Below are positions 38,764 through 48,613 of a DNA stretch of 64,000 nt, in pieces. The stretch is from the NCBI RefSeq assembly GCF_000193495.2, contig NZ_AP023410.1, positions 868,001-932,000 on the forward strand, in the 5' to 3' direction. The notes beneath the pieces were generated by a model, which searched no databases, was not told the origin of the DNA, and saw only the letters and a list, made by a program, of their open reading frames with translations. Source of the DNA: Acetobacter aceti NBRC 14818 (GTDB taxonomy: Bacteria; Pseudomonadota; Alphaproteobacteria; Acetobacterales; Acetobacteraceae). A program made the position numbers and the translations under genes. How positions within the stretch are numbered: position 1 is the first letter of the stretch; each line of letters opens with the position of its first letter.

Positions 38764-39885
38764 CTATGCACCGGACACTGCCTGTTGCGCGCTGAGACCA
38801 TCCAGCAACGTCACGAGATGGCTGACATTCGCGTATGTATCCGCAGCCCCGATCCTGACTGCGGTAAAAGAACTGCGGGCAAACGGGCACAATGCGGGCA
38901 ATTCCACAAAGGCGCGCCCCCCTGCCCGCTTCAGAAGGGAAAGACCAGCAACCCCTGAGGAGTGAAGCCCTCCCAGCATAACCGCGACCATCTCTTTTGC
39001 CGCCACTTCAGCCGCCGAGGCGAGCAGCACATCAAAACCGTTTTCTCCCGATGGGGTCAGAGGCGCAGCCCACGGACCATCTGGCAGTCCGGCAAGAATG
39101 ACGCCTTTGTCGTCTGAAGCCACCACCCGTGGCAGGGCGGAAGCCGCCACAACATTCAACGACCCGGCCTTCAGAGGCTGCCCGGTAGCGAGGTCCGCCA
39201 GCTTCGCACCGTTTTCAAGCGTTTCATCCAGCCAGCGCACAAACTCTGGCAGCAGAGATGGCGCAAGCGCTGTCACCAGAACAACCGGTATGGAAGCAGC
39301 GAGATCGCAGTCCTGATAGACACGCAGAGCCGATCCAAGAGCTCCTGTCCCCGCCATCAGAAAAAGAGCCCGAACCGGAAAGGCTGAAGCATCCGTCTGC
39401 ACTTCCGGCGCATCCTGACATGACTGCAGTTCCTTCACCTGACGCGCAAGGCTCACAACCCGGGCAACGGTCTCTGACGAGGAAAGTGCTGCTTCTGTCC
39501 TCATGACAATATCAAGAGCACCGGAGCGAAGACATTCAAACGCCCGATCAAAATCCTCTTCCCCAGCATCAGCCATGATGATGATCGGAACCGGGCGCCT
39601 GACCATGATGGATCGCGTGACCTGCAATCCATTCATCCCGGCAAGGGCTGACCGGAGTAGGATCACATCCGGAGACGAAGTCTCAAGCGTGGTGAAAACA
39701 TCCTCAGCATCTTCCGCCTCGAGGCAGTCGGAACAGTCTGGGCTGGCGGCAAACACACGACGGACAAGCGCACGGATTTCGGGATCATTGTCGGCCACCA
39801 GTACACGCACCGGCAGTCCCTCGGGAGTAGCCTGACGTATAACCGCTGTCGGCTGTGAAAAGACCTGATCCGCTGTCGTCACCAT
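38764..39885 (-). CDS. Receiver plus CheB-like protein, both domains lacking catalytic residues
   Basis: A 373-residue protein with the layout of the chemotaxis methylesterase CheB. In the receiver the phospho-Asp position is Arg78 (VILLRSALAGMNG). In the CheB-like domain (about 170-360) the Ser nucleophile position of GASTGG is Gly179 (MAGTGALG), the His position is Ala206 (VVLVTALAPS), and the Asp of GMGxDG is Ser309 or Ser310 (GGLHSSGVAGL). The frame is open and intact. No che genes are nearby. It is probably a non-enzymatic signalling or scaffold protein for the two downstream kinases. ATG 39885 follows GGGAG. Confidence 0.7.
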   Translation of the reverse strand: MVTTADQVFSQPTAVIRQATPEGLPVRVLVADNDPEIRALVRRVFAASPDCSDCLEAEDAEDVFTTLETSSPDVILLRSALAGMNGLQVTRSIMVRRPVPIIIMADAGEEDFDRAFECLRSGALDIVMRTEAALSSSETVARVVSLARQVKELQSCQDAPEVQTDASAFPVRALFLMAGTGALGSALRVYQDCDLAASIPVVLVTALAPSLLPEFVRWLDETLENGAKLADLATGQPLKAGSLNVVAASALPRVVASDDKGVILAGLPDGPWAAPLTPSGENGFDVLLASAAEVAAKEMVAVMLGGLHSSGVAGLSLLKRAGGRAFVELPALCPFARSSFTAVRIGAADTYANVSHLVTLLDGLSAQQAVSGA

Positions 39886-40163
39886 TCGACTCCCGTGAAG
39901 GCGCGCTATTGCATGCCTGCAACTCCATCTCACCGCGACACAAAAAACGGGCCCTGAAACAGTCTGTTCTGGGCAGAAAGCGGACCATGCCTGCACACGA
40001 CATAAACAGAGCGTGAAGCATACCGCTTTTCATCGCACCTGACTGATCGCAAGTGCGTGTACTATCTGGCCCTTTTCAGGCACAACCCAATCCGGACAAG
40101 AGCGCCATATTGCGTGGCGTCAGGTCGTTAACGGGAGTAGACAATATCTGCCACAGCGGCTTT

Positions 40164-41654
40164 TCAGACAGAAGGCACTTCATCCACACGGGATTCGAGA
40201 CCCATGATTTGCCCCAGTCGGGTCAGGCGGCGACGCACGGAGTCTCCACGCACAGCCACACGCGCCGATGTGAGATACAGGCACAGACCGTCCTTTTCCC
40301 GCTCCAGCCTTGTGCCGCTGAGCAGCGTTTCGGTGCCGCCACATAGGGAATAGGCCAGTCTCAGCGAAAGCCCGAGCGTAAAACCCCATGTGAAGGTATC
40401 AGCATCGAGCAAGGCGCGGGCCGGAGCCAGCCAGCCGGCATCGACCTCACCTTCGTACCGCACGGCGAGGGCAAGCGCGAGCGCAGCCCTTGCCTGATGA
40501 TCGATCCCCCCGCTCTGCATCCACAGAATACGCAGAAACGTCTGTTCAGCCCGATATTCCGGGTGGTCGTGACTGCCAACGTCAGACAGCCAGCAAGCCA
40601 CTTTTCTCAACCGTTTCTGACGCTCTGATTCCTCGGGGAAAATCACGGAGATCCAGTCGAACAGCGCCTCAGGCAGGGTGGTGCTACGGCCAAAACGCTC
40701 ACACATCTGCCGCGCCATGGCTTCAAGCGGGTCTTCCTGCTGAAGGCCCGGCGCAACGTTCAGCACATACCAGCCTTCCCGCAGACCATCGACGCAGAAC
40801 ACGATGCGATCGGGAGAAACCCGCTTGACCAGACGACGCAGAACGGTTGCCGCGAAAGGAACATCATCCAGTCGCTTTCTCGGCGCTCCCGGCAGGCGCT
40901 CGAGAACTTTCCGGTTGCTCTGGATCAGCCAGCCCGTCATCTCGCGCGCCATCTGGGGCGTCAACGTATAATAATGAAGGATATTCAGCGGGTAGCTGGT
41001 ACGGGCCATCTGCAAACGCGCAAGAGCACGGAAAGCGCCACCGACAAGATAGAGCGTCCGGCCTTTCATGCTCTCCAGCCACTCGACTCCGGCAAGCTCC
41101 GCATCGGCTATGGCTTTGGCCGCAGCCAGATCACCATTGGCCCGATCGCTAAGACGAATAACGCCCAGCGGCAGGGTGTTGGCGTCATGACGCCCTTCCG
41201 AATCAATCCTGATCAGTTCCAGCGATCCACCGCCGATGTCAGCCACAAGACCGTTTGCTTCCGGGATGCCACACAGAACACCGAGCGCCGCGTGGTCAGC
41301 CTCTTCTATCCCCGACAGGATGCGGATGGGCACATCCGGCATGATCTCCCGAAGAGAAGCGACAAATTCGGGACCATTCGCAGCGTCACGCACGGCGGCA
41401 GTCGCCAGAATCTCGAAGGGATCGGCATTCATGCCGCGGGCGATGGCGTGAAAACGGCGCAGTACATCCACGGCGAGCGCTACACCTTCTTCATTCAGCC
41501 GTCCCGTATGGGTCAGGCCCCGTCCAAGACGAAGGACGGCTTTTTCATTGAAGATGGAGACCGGATTTCGTGAAATCCCGTCAAAGACGACCATGCGGAC
41601 GGAATTGGAGCCAAGGTCGACAACGGCGGAACGCGCCGGAATGTCAGCCTGCAT
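40164..41654 (-). CDS. Ppx/GppA family exopolyphosphatase
   Basis: A 496-residue protein of the ASKHA fold that hydrolyses polyphosphate and/or pppGpp. The phosphate motifs are VVDLGSNSVRMVVFDG near residue 10, the catalytic Glu in SGIEEADHAALGV, and VADIGGGSLELI. A C-terminal HD-like helical domain (DVGSHDHPEYRAEQ) completes the normal length. GGAGA lies upstream of the ATG. Whether it prefers polyphosphate or pppGpp cannot be told from sequence. It lies apart from neighbours. Confidence 0.9.
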   Translation of the reverse strand: MQADIPARSAVVDLGSNSVRMVVFDGISRNPVSIFNEKAVLRLGRGLTHTGRLNEEGVALAVDVLRRFHAIARGMNADPFEILATAAVRDAANGPEFVASLREIMPDVPIRILSGIEEADHAALGVLCGIPEANGLVADIGGGSLELIRIDSEGRHDANTLPLGVIRLSDRANGDLAAAKAIADAELAGVEWLESMKGRTLYLVGGAFRALARLQMARTSYPLNILHYYTLTPQMAREMTGWLIQSNRKVLERLPGAPRKRLDDVPFAATVLRRLVKRVSPDRIVFCVDGLREGWYVLNVAPGLQQEDPLEAMARQMCERFGRSTTLPEALFDWISVIFPEESERQKRLRKVACWLSDVGSHDHPEYRAEQTFLRILWMQSGGIDHQARAALALALAVRYEGEVDAGWLAPARALLDADTFTWGFTLGLSLRLAYSLCGGTETLLSGTRLEREKDGLCLYLTSARVAVRGDSVRRRLTRLGQIMGLESRVDEVPSV

Positions 41655-42202
41655 GCATGGTTCTCCCCTGAAACGGCAAAGGGATCAGTTCCATGAACAG
41701 TCTCCCGAACGCACCGCGCCGCGCAGTGTCTGTCAAACGATACCCAACGCCCTATAACCGATGAAAGCCGTGAAACCCAACAGAGAACCTTTCCCACCCG
41801 AGGTTTCAAAGCTCAGGAACAAGTTAAAACACTGATATTTATTAATATTTTTTTCGATTTATGCTTTCTCCAGAGGAGACAAACCCCTTAAATCTTCCGG
41901 GAAAAGCCTTGGCTGAAACTTTTCTTAACAAAGCTGGCAAACTGGAATGCTGTCGGAAACTGAAGGACAGGAACCATCATTCCGTCCGGCACCATCATTT
42001 TGACGGTCAAGTCTGGCTGTTACGAACGCGCCCGGACCGCGTGATCACTCAACGACCGGCATTTTCTGCTGACTGTATAAGGTCGGTCGGCTTGCCCAGT
42101 CCGACCACCGGAACATGACGCCATCTCTACAAAAACAAAGCGCCGATATTTCCGATAAATATCCCCCTGCGACACAAGCCGTAGGGGGGATTTCTCTCCG
42201 CA
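41655..42202. other. Gene-poor interval, ppx / ureohydrolase
   Basis: About 550 bp. A short AT-rich block near 41830-41860 (TTTATTAATATTTTTTTCG) looks like a promoter or UP region. An 85-codon frame at 41861-42118 is preceded by no clear ribosome site and has no recognisable features, so it is not called. The ureohydrolase terminator lies at its right end. Confidence 0.5.
42163..42188 (-). terminator. Probable terminator after the ureohydrolase gene
   Basis: On the minus strand CCCCCT and AGGGGG form a 6-bp stem with a partly paired 14-base loop, followed by ATATTTATC. It lies 15 bp after the ureohydrolase stop. Confidence 0.55.
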
Positions 42203-43246
42203 TTAGCGGGCGGCGATTTTTCCCGCGATCAGGCTGAAGATCTCGAACAGAATCTGGGCCCCAGCCTGCGCCGTGTTGGTGGTCGCATCATATTGCGGCG
42301 CGACTTCAACAACATCGCCACCAACAATATCGAGACCGTCGAGACCGCGCAGCAGTTCCAGCGCCTCGCGGGTGGTCAGACCACCTATTTCTGGCGTGCC
42401 AGTGCCGGGTGCGAAAGCGGGGTCGAGGCAGTCCACGTCAAAGCTGACATAGACAGGACCGGTCCCGACGACCTTGCGCACGGTTTCCAGAATGGCGTCG
42501 GTTCCCAGCTTCGGCACTTCTTCGCCATGAATGACGGTCATGCCAGAATCCTTCGAGAACTCCCAGAGATACTCGGAGGAGCCGCGAATGCCGATCTGCA
42601 CGCAGCGTTCCGGGTCCAGAACACCGTCCAGAACAGCGAGACGGAACGGACCGCCGTGATGGAACTTGGCGCCCTCATACTCGCCGCTAGTGTCGCAATG
42701 CGCATCGAAATGCACCATGCCGACGGGTTGCTTCGCCCCGACCGCCTTGAGGATCGAGTAGCTGATGGAATGGTCGCCGCCAACAGACAGCGGAATCACA
42801 CCGGCATTCACCAGACGACCATAAAATTCCTGAATATCCTCATGGGATTTTTCAAGACTGAACCGGCTGCGAAAACCGACATCGCCAATATCGGCCGCCT
42901 TGCACATGCTGGAAGGCACACGCTTCAGAACATGCTCGTAAGGACCGATCCGCTCGATGTCACGTACGGCGCGGGGCCCGAAGCGCGAACCGGAACGGTT
43001 CGTTACACCCAGATCCATCGGCACGCCGACAACAGCCACATCCAGACCGCCAAAGTCGTCAGATGACGCGGCATCCGGACGATAGGGCAACGACAGGAAG
43101 GTCTGCACACCAGAATAGGGCTTGCTGCGCCGATCGCCATCAGAAAACTGCGTCGCGGCAACAGCCTGGAATTCCGGGTCGAACATGTCACTGCCCGAAG
43201 CAGCGCCATATTTCTTACGCAGGGCTTCCAGTTTTGTCGTGTCCAT
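42203..43246 (-). CDS. Ureohydrolase (agmatinase / guanidino-acid hydrolase type)
   Basis: A 347-residue enzyme of the arginase/agmatinase superfamily that releases urea from a guanidino compound. Metal-binding motifs are all present: GGDHS, FDAHCDT and SFDVDCLDPAFAPGTG. The N-terminal region (GVQTFLSLPYRP, MDLGVTNRSGSRFGPRAVR) and length favour the agmatinase, guanidinobutyrase and guanidinopropionase group over arginase. ATG 43246 is preceded by GAGAAG. It is divergent from the urease operon, which would consume its urea; this supports a guanidino-nitrogen scavenging role. Substrate not determined. Confidence 0.85.
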   Translation of the reverse strand: MDTTKLEALRKKYGAASGSDMFDPEFQAVAATQFSDGDRRSKPYSGVQTFLSLPYRPDAASSDDFGGLDVAVVGVPMDLGVTNRSGSRFGPRAVRDIERIGPYEHVLKRVPSSMCKAADIGDVGFRSRFSLEKSHEDIQEFYGRLVNAGVIPLSVGGDHSISYSILKAVGAKQPVGMVHFDAHCDTSGEYEGAKFHHGGPFRLAVLDGVLDPERCVQIGIRGSSEYLWEFSKDSGMTVIHGEEVPKLGTDAILETVRKVVGTGPVYVSFDVDCLDPAFAPGTGTPEIGGLTTREALELLRGLDGLDIVGGDVVEVAPQYDATTNTAQAGAQILFEIFSLIAGKIAAR

Positions 43247-43535
43247 TGGTCTCTTCTCTCCCTGCACCATGATCCTGCAGTAGACTGGAACACATTCGTA
43301 ACGGGAAAACCATTGGATCGAAACGAAGTTCAGTTTGATCAATCATGAAGCAAGACGCTCAGGACTGTATATCCGGGTCTAATATGCTCCGGATTTTCCA
43401 CATCCATCCGCCCCCCTACGCATTTTCCCCCATTGCGACATTGGCAGAAGGCGTATTTCTGTGCTGCATGGAGGTCATGCACCATTACACCGCTGAACCG
43501 TTCTCTGCTCCAGCGTCCATCATGACCGGCATGAA

Positions 43536-44366
43536 ATGAGTCACCCTGTTCTTCTTGAACGGGCCGTCGGCGCTTATGGGCTGGATGTCCGCCTCTCCGG
43601 AGACGCCACACGGGTTGCCGGACTGAAACAGCAGGGCTGTTGCCGCATCCTGATGCCGCGTCGACCAATGGGCACACCGGAAGCCGTGCTGGTCAATGTC
43701 TCCGGCGGCATTGCGGCAGGAGACCAGATCACCGGAGAGATTGTCTGTCGCACAGGAAGTTGCCTGACCGTTACGACACAGGCGGCGGAACGGATTTACA
43801 AGGCGCGCGAGCAGGATGCCCCCGCCCGCATCGAAGCGCGCTGCCGGGTCGAAGCCGGAGCGCGTCTTGACTGGCTGCCACTGGAGACGATCTTTTTCGA
43901 CCGGAGCGCGACATCTCGCCTTCTGGAAATCGAAATGGCCGGAGACGCGATCTTTCTTGGCTGCGAGACACGGGTTTTCGGACGTTCCGGCTCTGACGAA
44001 ACGGTCGAGCATATCCGCCTACGGGACCGCCTGCGGGTCAAACGGGGCGATGAACTGCTCTGGGTAGAGTCGCTGATTGCGGAAGGGCCACTAGCGAGGC
44101 TTCTGGAACAGAAAGCCGTCGCCTCCGGACGGACGGTGATGCTGACATTGTGGCTGGTCGCGCCGGACGCAGAGACATGGCTGCTCCCCATCCGGGAAGC
44201 GCTCGACACGCAGGAGAAAGATGTGGAAGCCGCGGCCTCCGCTTGGAATGGCATGCTGGCGGTTCGTGCGCTTGGAACCAGCAGCCTCGCCATCTCACGG
44301 CTCTCCCGGCGTCTGCTGTCCATTCTTCGGGAAGGGCGAGGCGATCCGGTGACGTGGCGCACATGA
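43536..44366 (+). CDS. ureD: Urease accessory protein UreD
   Basis: A 276-residue scaffold protein that, with UreF and UreG, delivers nickel to urease. Landmarks are LKQQGCCRILMPR, NVSGGIAAGDQI, and TVTTQAAERIYKA, then LDWLPLETIFFDRS. It is the first gene of the operon. The start lacks a clear ribosome site and overlaps (ATGA) the stop of a 64-codon frame beginning at 43345, so coupling from a leader ORF is possible. A 67-bp gap separates it from ureA. Confidence 0.93.
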   Translation: MSHPVLLERAVGAYGLDVRLSGDATRVAGLKQQGCCRILMPRRPMGTPEAVLVNVSGGIAAGDQITGEIVCRTGSCLTVTTQAAERIYKAREQDAPARIEARCRVEAGARLDWLPLETIFFDRSATSRLLEIEMAGDAIFLGCETRVFGRSGSDETVEHIRLRDRLRVKRGDELLWVESLIAEGPLARLLEQKAVASGRTVMLTLWLVAPDAETWLLPIREALDTQEKDVEAAASAWNGMLAVRALGTSSLAISRLSRRLLSILREGRGDPVTWRT

Positions 44367-44433
44367 TGAGGCAGGATCGCATGAAAGAATGCTGGCGGAC
44401 GCGCTGTAGGCTGGACAAAGGAGCACTCGGGTC

Positions 44434-44736
44434 ATGAAACTGACGCCTCGGGAAAAAGACAAACTGCTGGTGGCCATGGCGGCCATCGTCGCCCGAAAGC
44501 GGCTGAAGCGTGGGGTCAAGCTGAATTACCCGGAAGCGATCGCGCTGATCACGGATTTCGTGGTCGAAGGCGCACGCGATGGCGCGAGCGTGGCCGATCT
44601 GATGGAACGCGGCGCGCATGTCATCACCCGCGATCAGGTGATGCAGGGCGTGGCCGAGATGATCCACGATGTTCAGGTCGAAGCGACCTTTCCCGATGGC
44701 ACAAAACTGGTGACGGTTCATGACCCGATACGCTGA
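44434..44736 (+). CDS. ureA: Urease subunit gamma
   Basis: A 100-residue urease gamma subunit with [20 protein letters not shown] at the start (only its [10 protein letters not shown] core is needed), the [10 protein letters not shown] segment and [18 protein letters not shown] at the end. Size is exactly that of bacterial UreA. It overlaps ureB by 17 bp. Confidence 0.96.
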   Translation: MKLTPREKDKLLVAMAAIVARKRLKRGVKLNYPEAIALITDFVVEGARDGASVADLMERGAHVITRDQVMQGVAEMIHDVQVEATFPDGTKLVTVHDPIR

Positions 44737-45061
44737 TCCCCTCCCCCCCGGCGCCGTCCCCGGCGAGATCCTGCCCAAAGCAGGCGACATCAAACTGAAC
44801 GAGGGCGCGAAGCGCGTCACGTTGCTGGTCACGAACACGGGTGATCGTCCGATTCAGGTCGGCAGCCACTATCATTTTGCTGAAACAAATCCGGCGCTGA
44901 AGTTCGACCGCGACAAGGCGCTCGGCTGGCGTCTGGACGTGCCGTCCGGTGGCGCACTGCGTTTCGAGCCGGGACAGGAACGCGAAGTCACACTCGTACC
45001 ATTCCGGGGCGCACGACGCGCGATTGGTTTCCGGGGCGACGTCATGGGGGAGATCGACTGA
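44720..45061 (+). CDS. ureB: Urease subunit beta
   Basis: A 113-residue beta subunit. Typical features are [35 protein letters not shown] and [18 protein letters not shown]. It overlaps ureA by 17 bp and ureC by one base, so the three structural subunits are translated as a coupled set. Confidence 0.96.
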   Translation: MTRYADPLPPGAVPGEILPKAGDIKLNEGAKRVTLLVTNTGDRPIQVGSHYHFAETNPALKFDRDKALGWRLDVPSGGALRFEPGQEREVTLVPFRGARRAIGFRGDVMGEID

Positions 45062-46767
45062 TGGCAAGACTGAGCCGCTTTGACTACGCCATGACGTATG
45101 GGCCGACGACGGGCGACCGTCTGCGACTGGCCGACACGGCGCTGGTGGTCGAGATTGAAAAAGACTTCACCATCTACGGTGAGGAAGTGAAATTCGGTGG
45201 TGGCAAGACCATCCGCGACGGCATGGGTCAGTCCCAGCGCACGAACGCCGAAGGGGCTGTGGATACCGTCATCACCAATGCGGTGATCCTCGATCACTGG
45301 GGCATCGTGAAGGCCGATGTCGGGCTTGTTGGCGGGCGCATCCACGCCATCGGCAAGGCGGGCAATCCGGACGTGCAGCCCGGCGTGGACATCATCGTCG
45401 GTCCCGGCACGGAAGTCATTGCCGGTGAAGGCAAGATCCTGACGGCGGGCGGTATCGACAGTCACATCCATTACATCTGTCCGCAGCAGATTGAGGAGGC
45501 GCTGTCGTCCGGCATCACCACCATGCTCGGTGGCGGTACTGGTCCCGCAACCGGCACGGCGGCGACCACCTGCACGCCCGGTCCGTGGCACATGGCGCGG
45601 ATGCTTCAGGCGGCGGAAGGGCTTCCCGTCAATCTGGCCTTCGCGGGCAAGGGCAACGCCTCCCGCCCCGAGGCGCTGGAAGAAATGGTGCGTGCCGGGG
45701 CAAGCTGCCTGAAGCTGCATGAGGACTGGGGCTCTACTCCTGCCGCGATCGACTGTTGCCTGTCGGTCGCCGACCGCATGGACGTGCAGGTGATGATCCA
45801 CACCGACACGCTCAATGAAAGTGGTTTTGTCGAAGACACCATCGCCGCCTTCAAGGGGCGCACGATCCATGCCTTCCACACCGAGGGCGCGGGCGGTGGT
45901 CATGCCCCCGACATCATCCGCGTGGCGGGGCTGCCGAACGTCCTCCCCTCCTCCACCAATCCGACGCGGCCTTACACGATCAACACGCTGGACGAGCATC
46001 TCGACATGCTCATGGTGTGCCATCACCTGAATCCGAGCCTGCCGGAAGATATCGCCTTCGCGGAAAGCCGCATCCGTAGGGAAACCATTGCTGCCGAAGA
46101 CATCTTTCACGACATGGGCGTGTTGTCGATGATGTCCTCGGATAGTCAGGCGATGGGTCGTGTGGGGGAAGTTTCCATCCGCACATGGCAGACGGCGCAC
46201 AAGATGAAGCTCCAGCGCGGCGCGTTGCCGGGCGATGGCGATGCGGACAACAACCGCGCTAAACGCTACATCGCGAAATACACGATCAATCCGGCCATCT
46301 CGCATGGTCTGGCGCATGAGGTCGGTTCGGTCGAAGTCGGCAAACTGGCTGATCTCGTCCTGTGGGATCCGGCTTTCTTTGGCGTGAAACCTGATCTTGT
46401 CGTCAAGGGTGGTGCTATCGTCTACGCAATGATGGGTGACCCGAATGCCTCCATTCCCACCCCGCAGCCGGTGCATGGACGGATGATGTTCGGTGGGTTC
46501 GGCGGTTCTCTTGCTGCGACCTGCATGACCTTTGTGTCTCAGGCTGCGCTGGAAGATGACATCGGCCATAAGCTCGGTCTCAGACGACATCTGTCGGCTG
46601 TGTCGAACACCCGTGGCGGCATCGGCAAGCGGAGCATGATCCACAACGACGCAACCCCGGTGATCGAGGTTGATCCTGAAACCTATGAAGTGCGTGCCGA
46701 CGGTGTGCTTCTGACATGTGAACCTGCGGAGATCCTTCCCATGGCCCAGCGTTATTTTCTGTTCTGA
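45061..46767 (+). CDS. ureC: Urease subunit alpha (catalytic)
   Basis: A 568-residue catalytic subunit hydrolysing urea to ammonia and carbamate in the cytoplasm. The nickel ligands are in place: HIHYICPQQ, the carbamylated Lys in [12 protein letters not shown], His in [11 protein letters not shown] and [13 protein letters not shown], and the flap His in [13 protein letters not shown]. The Asp ligand lies in [14 protein letters not shown]. It starts one base into the ureB stop and ends one base before ureE. The gene is intact and of normal length. Confidence 0.97.
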   Translation: MARLSRFDYAMTYGPTTGDRLRLADTALVVEIEKDFTIYGEEVKFGGGKTIRDGMGQSQRTNAEGAVDTVITNAVILDHWGIVKADVGLVGGRIHAIGKAGNPDVQPGVDIIVGPGTEVIAGEGKILTAGGIDSHIHYICPQQIEEALSSGITTMLGGGTGPATGTAATTCTPGPWHMARMLQAAEGLPVNLAFAGKGNASRPEALEEMVRAGASCLKLHEDWGSTPAAIDCCLSVADRMDVQVMIHTDTLNESGFVEDTIAAFKGRTIHAFHTEGAGGGHAPDIIRVAGLPNVLPSSTNPTRPYTINTLDEHLDMLMVCHHLNPSLPEDIAFAESRIRRETIAAEDIFHDMGVLSMMSSDSQAMGRVGEVSIRTWQTAHKMKLQRGALPGDGDADNNRAKRYIAKYTINPAISHGLAHEVGSVEVGKLADLVLWDPAFFGVKPDLVVKGGAIVYAMMGDPNASIPTPQPVHGRMMFGGFGGSLAATCMTFVSQAALEDDIGHKLGLRRHLSAVSNTRGGIGKRSMIHNDATPVIEVDPETYEVRADGVLLTCEPAEILPMAQRYFLF

Positions 46768-46768
46768 C

Positions 46769-47278
46769 ATGAGATGTTCTGAAATCCTGCCAGCAGGAAG
46801 CTGGGACCGTTCGCGTGAGTGCGATGTCTTTTCCGCTGATTACGAAGGCCGTCATCGCCGTCGTATGATGCTTGATCTGCGTTCGGGCGAGCGGATGCTG
46901 CTCGATCTGGAGCATGCCCGCCTGCTCCGCGCAGGCGATGGACTGCTGCTGGAAGACGGTCGTGTCGTGAGGGTCGAAGCACAGGAGGAAGACCTGCTGG
47001 AAGTGACCGGTCATGATACGCTGCATCTGCTGCGTATGGCGTGGCATCTGGGCAACCGGCACCTGCCTGCCATGATCGAGGAAAAGCGTATTCTCATCCG
47101 CAATGATCATGTGATTGCCGACATGGTGCGCGGTTTGGGTGGTCACATCCACACCGTGCGCGCACCGTTTGATCCAGAAACAGGCGCCTATTCCTCCGGA
47201 CACGGGCATTCCCACAGTCACGGAGAGACGCACGCGCAAGGTCATGAGCATGGCGACGGGCATCATCACCATCACTGA
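46769..47278 (+). CDS. ureE: Urease nickel metallochaperone UreE
   Basis: A 169-residue protein with the UreE N-terminal beta domain and the C-terminal metal domain (GNRHLPAMIEEKRILIRNDH). The tail has 12 histidines in its last 27 residues and ends in five consecutive His, a nickel-storage tail as in Klebsiella UreE. The ATG at 46769 is one base after the ureC stop. The open frame upstream lies inside ureC and is not used. Confidence 0.93.
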   Translation: MRCSEILPAGSWDRSRECDVFSADYEGRHRRRMMLDLRSGERMLLDLEHARLLRAGDGLLLEDGRVVRVEAQEEDLLEVTGHDTLHLLRMAWHLGNRHLPAMIEEKRILIRNDHVIADMVRGLGGHIHTVRAPFDPETGAYSSGHGHSHSHGETHAQGHEHGDGHHHHH

Positions 47279-47293
47279 TCCCCTGCGAGACGC

Positions 47294-47959
47294 ATGATGG
47301 ACGCCCTGCAACTCACCAGACTTCTCTCGTGGCTGTCACCGGCTTTTCCAACCGGCGGATTTGCTTACAGCCATGGTCTGGAATGGGCCATTGAGTGCGG
47401 CGATGTCACGGATGTGCCGTCTCTCGTCGAGTGGATCGGCAGCCTTCTGGCTCATGGCAGTCTGCACACCGACATGATCCTGCTGCGGGCGGCTTGGCGA
47501 GCGGACACGCTGGATGAAATGCGTGTCGTGGCTCAGGAAGGATGTGCTCTGGCGTCCTCGCGTGAGCGGTTTGAAGAAACCGTCAAACAGGGAAATGCTT
47601 TTTTACGGGCTGTGAAAATCTGGGACTGTCTTCCTCCCGCCGTCACGACGTTGACCGCCCAATGGCCCCTGCCGGTGATGTATGGCGTTGCACTGAAAGC
47701 CGCAGGATTTGACGAGGACGTGGCGGCTTTAGGGTGTGCACACGTCGCGGTTTCCGCCCTTGTCTCGGCGGCTGTGCGCCTGATCCCGCTTGGTCAGACA
47801 GACGGATTGCGGGCTCTTGCGGCGCTGGAAAAGCGCATGGCGGCGGCTGTTGCCACAACAAAATCCCTTACGCTGGAAGATGCTGGCGGACTCTGCTTCC
47901 GTTCCGATCTTGCCGCGATGCATCATGAAACTCAGGAAACGAGGTTGTTCAGAACATGA
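47294..47959 (+). CDS. ureF: Urease accessory protein UreF
   Basis: A 221-residue all-helical accessory protein, a GTPase-regulating partner of UreG. The family start [21 protein letters not shown] is clear (core [13 protein letters not shown]). Two ATGs are adjacent (47294, 47297). It overlaps ureG by 4 bp. Confidence 0.94.
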   Translation: MMDALQLTRLLSWLSPAFPTGGFAYSHGLEWAIECGDVTDVPSLVEWIGSLLAHGSLHTDMILLRAAWRADTLDEMRVVAQEGCALASSRERFEETVKQGNAFLRAVKIWDCLPPAVTTLTAQWPLPVMYGVALKAAGFDEDVAALGCAHVAVSALVSAAVRLIPLGQTDGLRALAALEKRMAAAVATTKSLTLEDAGGLCFRSDLAAMHHETQETRLFRT

Positions 47960-48591
47960 CAGAGAAACATCACGGACCCTTGCGCGTCGGTATCGGCGGT
48001 CCTGTCGGCACAGGCAAGACGGCGCTCATGGATGCGCTCTGCCGCCGCTTTCGCGATGAGTTCGATATCGCGGCGCTGACCAATGACATCTACACGCGCG
48101 AAGACGCGGAGTTTCTCACGCGCGCTGGGTCGCTGCCGCCGGAGCGTATCATGGGGATCGAGACGGGTGGTTGCCCGCACACGGCTATTCGTGAGGACGC
48201 CAGCATCAATCTTTCCGGTATTGACGAACTGAACGACAAGTTTCCAAATTTGGATATCGTGCTTGTCGAAAGTGGCGGCGACAATCTGGCCGCAACCTTC
48301 AGCCCAGAACTGGCAGACCTGACGATCTATGTGATCGACGTCTCAGCCGGGGACAAAATCCCCCGCAAAGGCGGCCCCGGCATCACGAAAAGCGATCTTC
48401 TGGTCATCAACAAGATTGATCTCGCCCCTTATGTCGGGGCGGACCTCTCTGTCATGGATCGGGACAGTAAGCGCATGCGTGGTGAAAGACCTTTTGTTTT
48501 CACGAATATTCGCAAGGGCGATGGGGTTGAAGAGATCGCCCGGTTCATTTGCGATAAAGGAGGCCTGTCTTCATCCAAAAAGAAATCATAA
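47956..48591 (+). CDS. ureG: Urease accessory GTPase UreG
   Basis: A 211-residue SIMIBI-class GTPase that powers nickel insertion. It has the P-loop [16 protein letters not shown], the nickel-binding CPH motif in [32 protein letters not shown] and the guanine motif NKIDLAP. It is the last gene of the urease operon. A palindromic stretch follows. Confidence 0.96.
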   Translation: MTEKHHGPLRVGIGGPVGTGKTALMDALCRRFRDEFDIAALTNDIYTREDAEFLTRAGSLPPERIMGIETGGCPHTAIREDASINLSGIDELNDKFPNLDIVLVESGGDNLAATFSPELADLTIYVIDVSAGDKIPRKGGPGITKSDLLVINKIDLAPYVGADLSVMDRDSKRMRGERPFVFTNIRKGDGVEEIARFICDKGGLSSSKKKS

Positions 48592-48613
48592 CGAACATTC
48601 GGAAGATACCGGG

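Noticed and set aside
41861-42118. An 85-codon frame in the ppx/ureohydrolase gap
   Set aside because: No clear ribosome site, no domain or signal, and irregular composition; not enough to call a gene.
44872-46770. A 632-codon open frame antisense to ureB/ureC
   Set aside because: It lies fully opposite intact, highly conserved urease genes; the composition (many His, Arg, Asp) is that of a GC-rich shadow frame.
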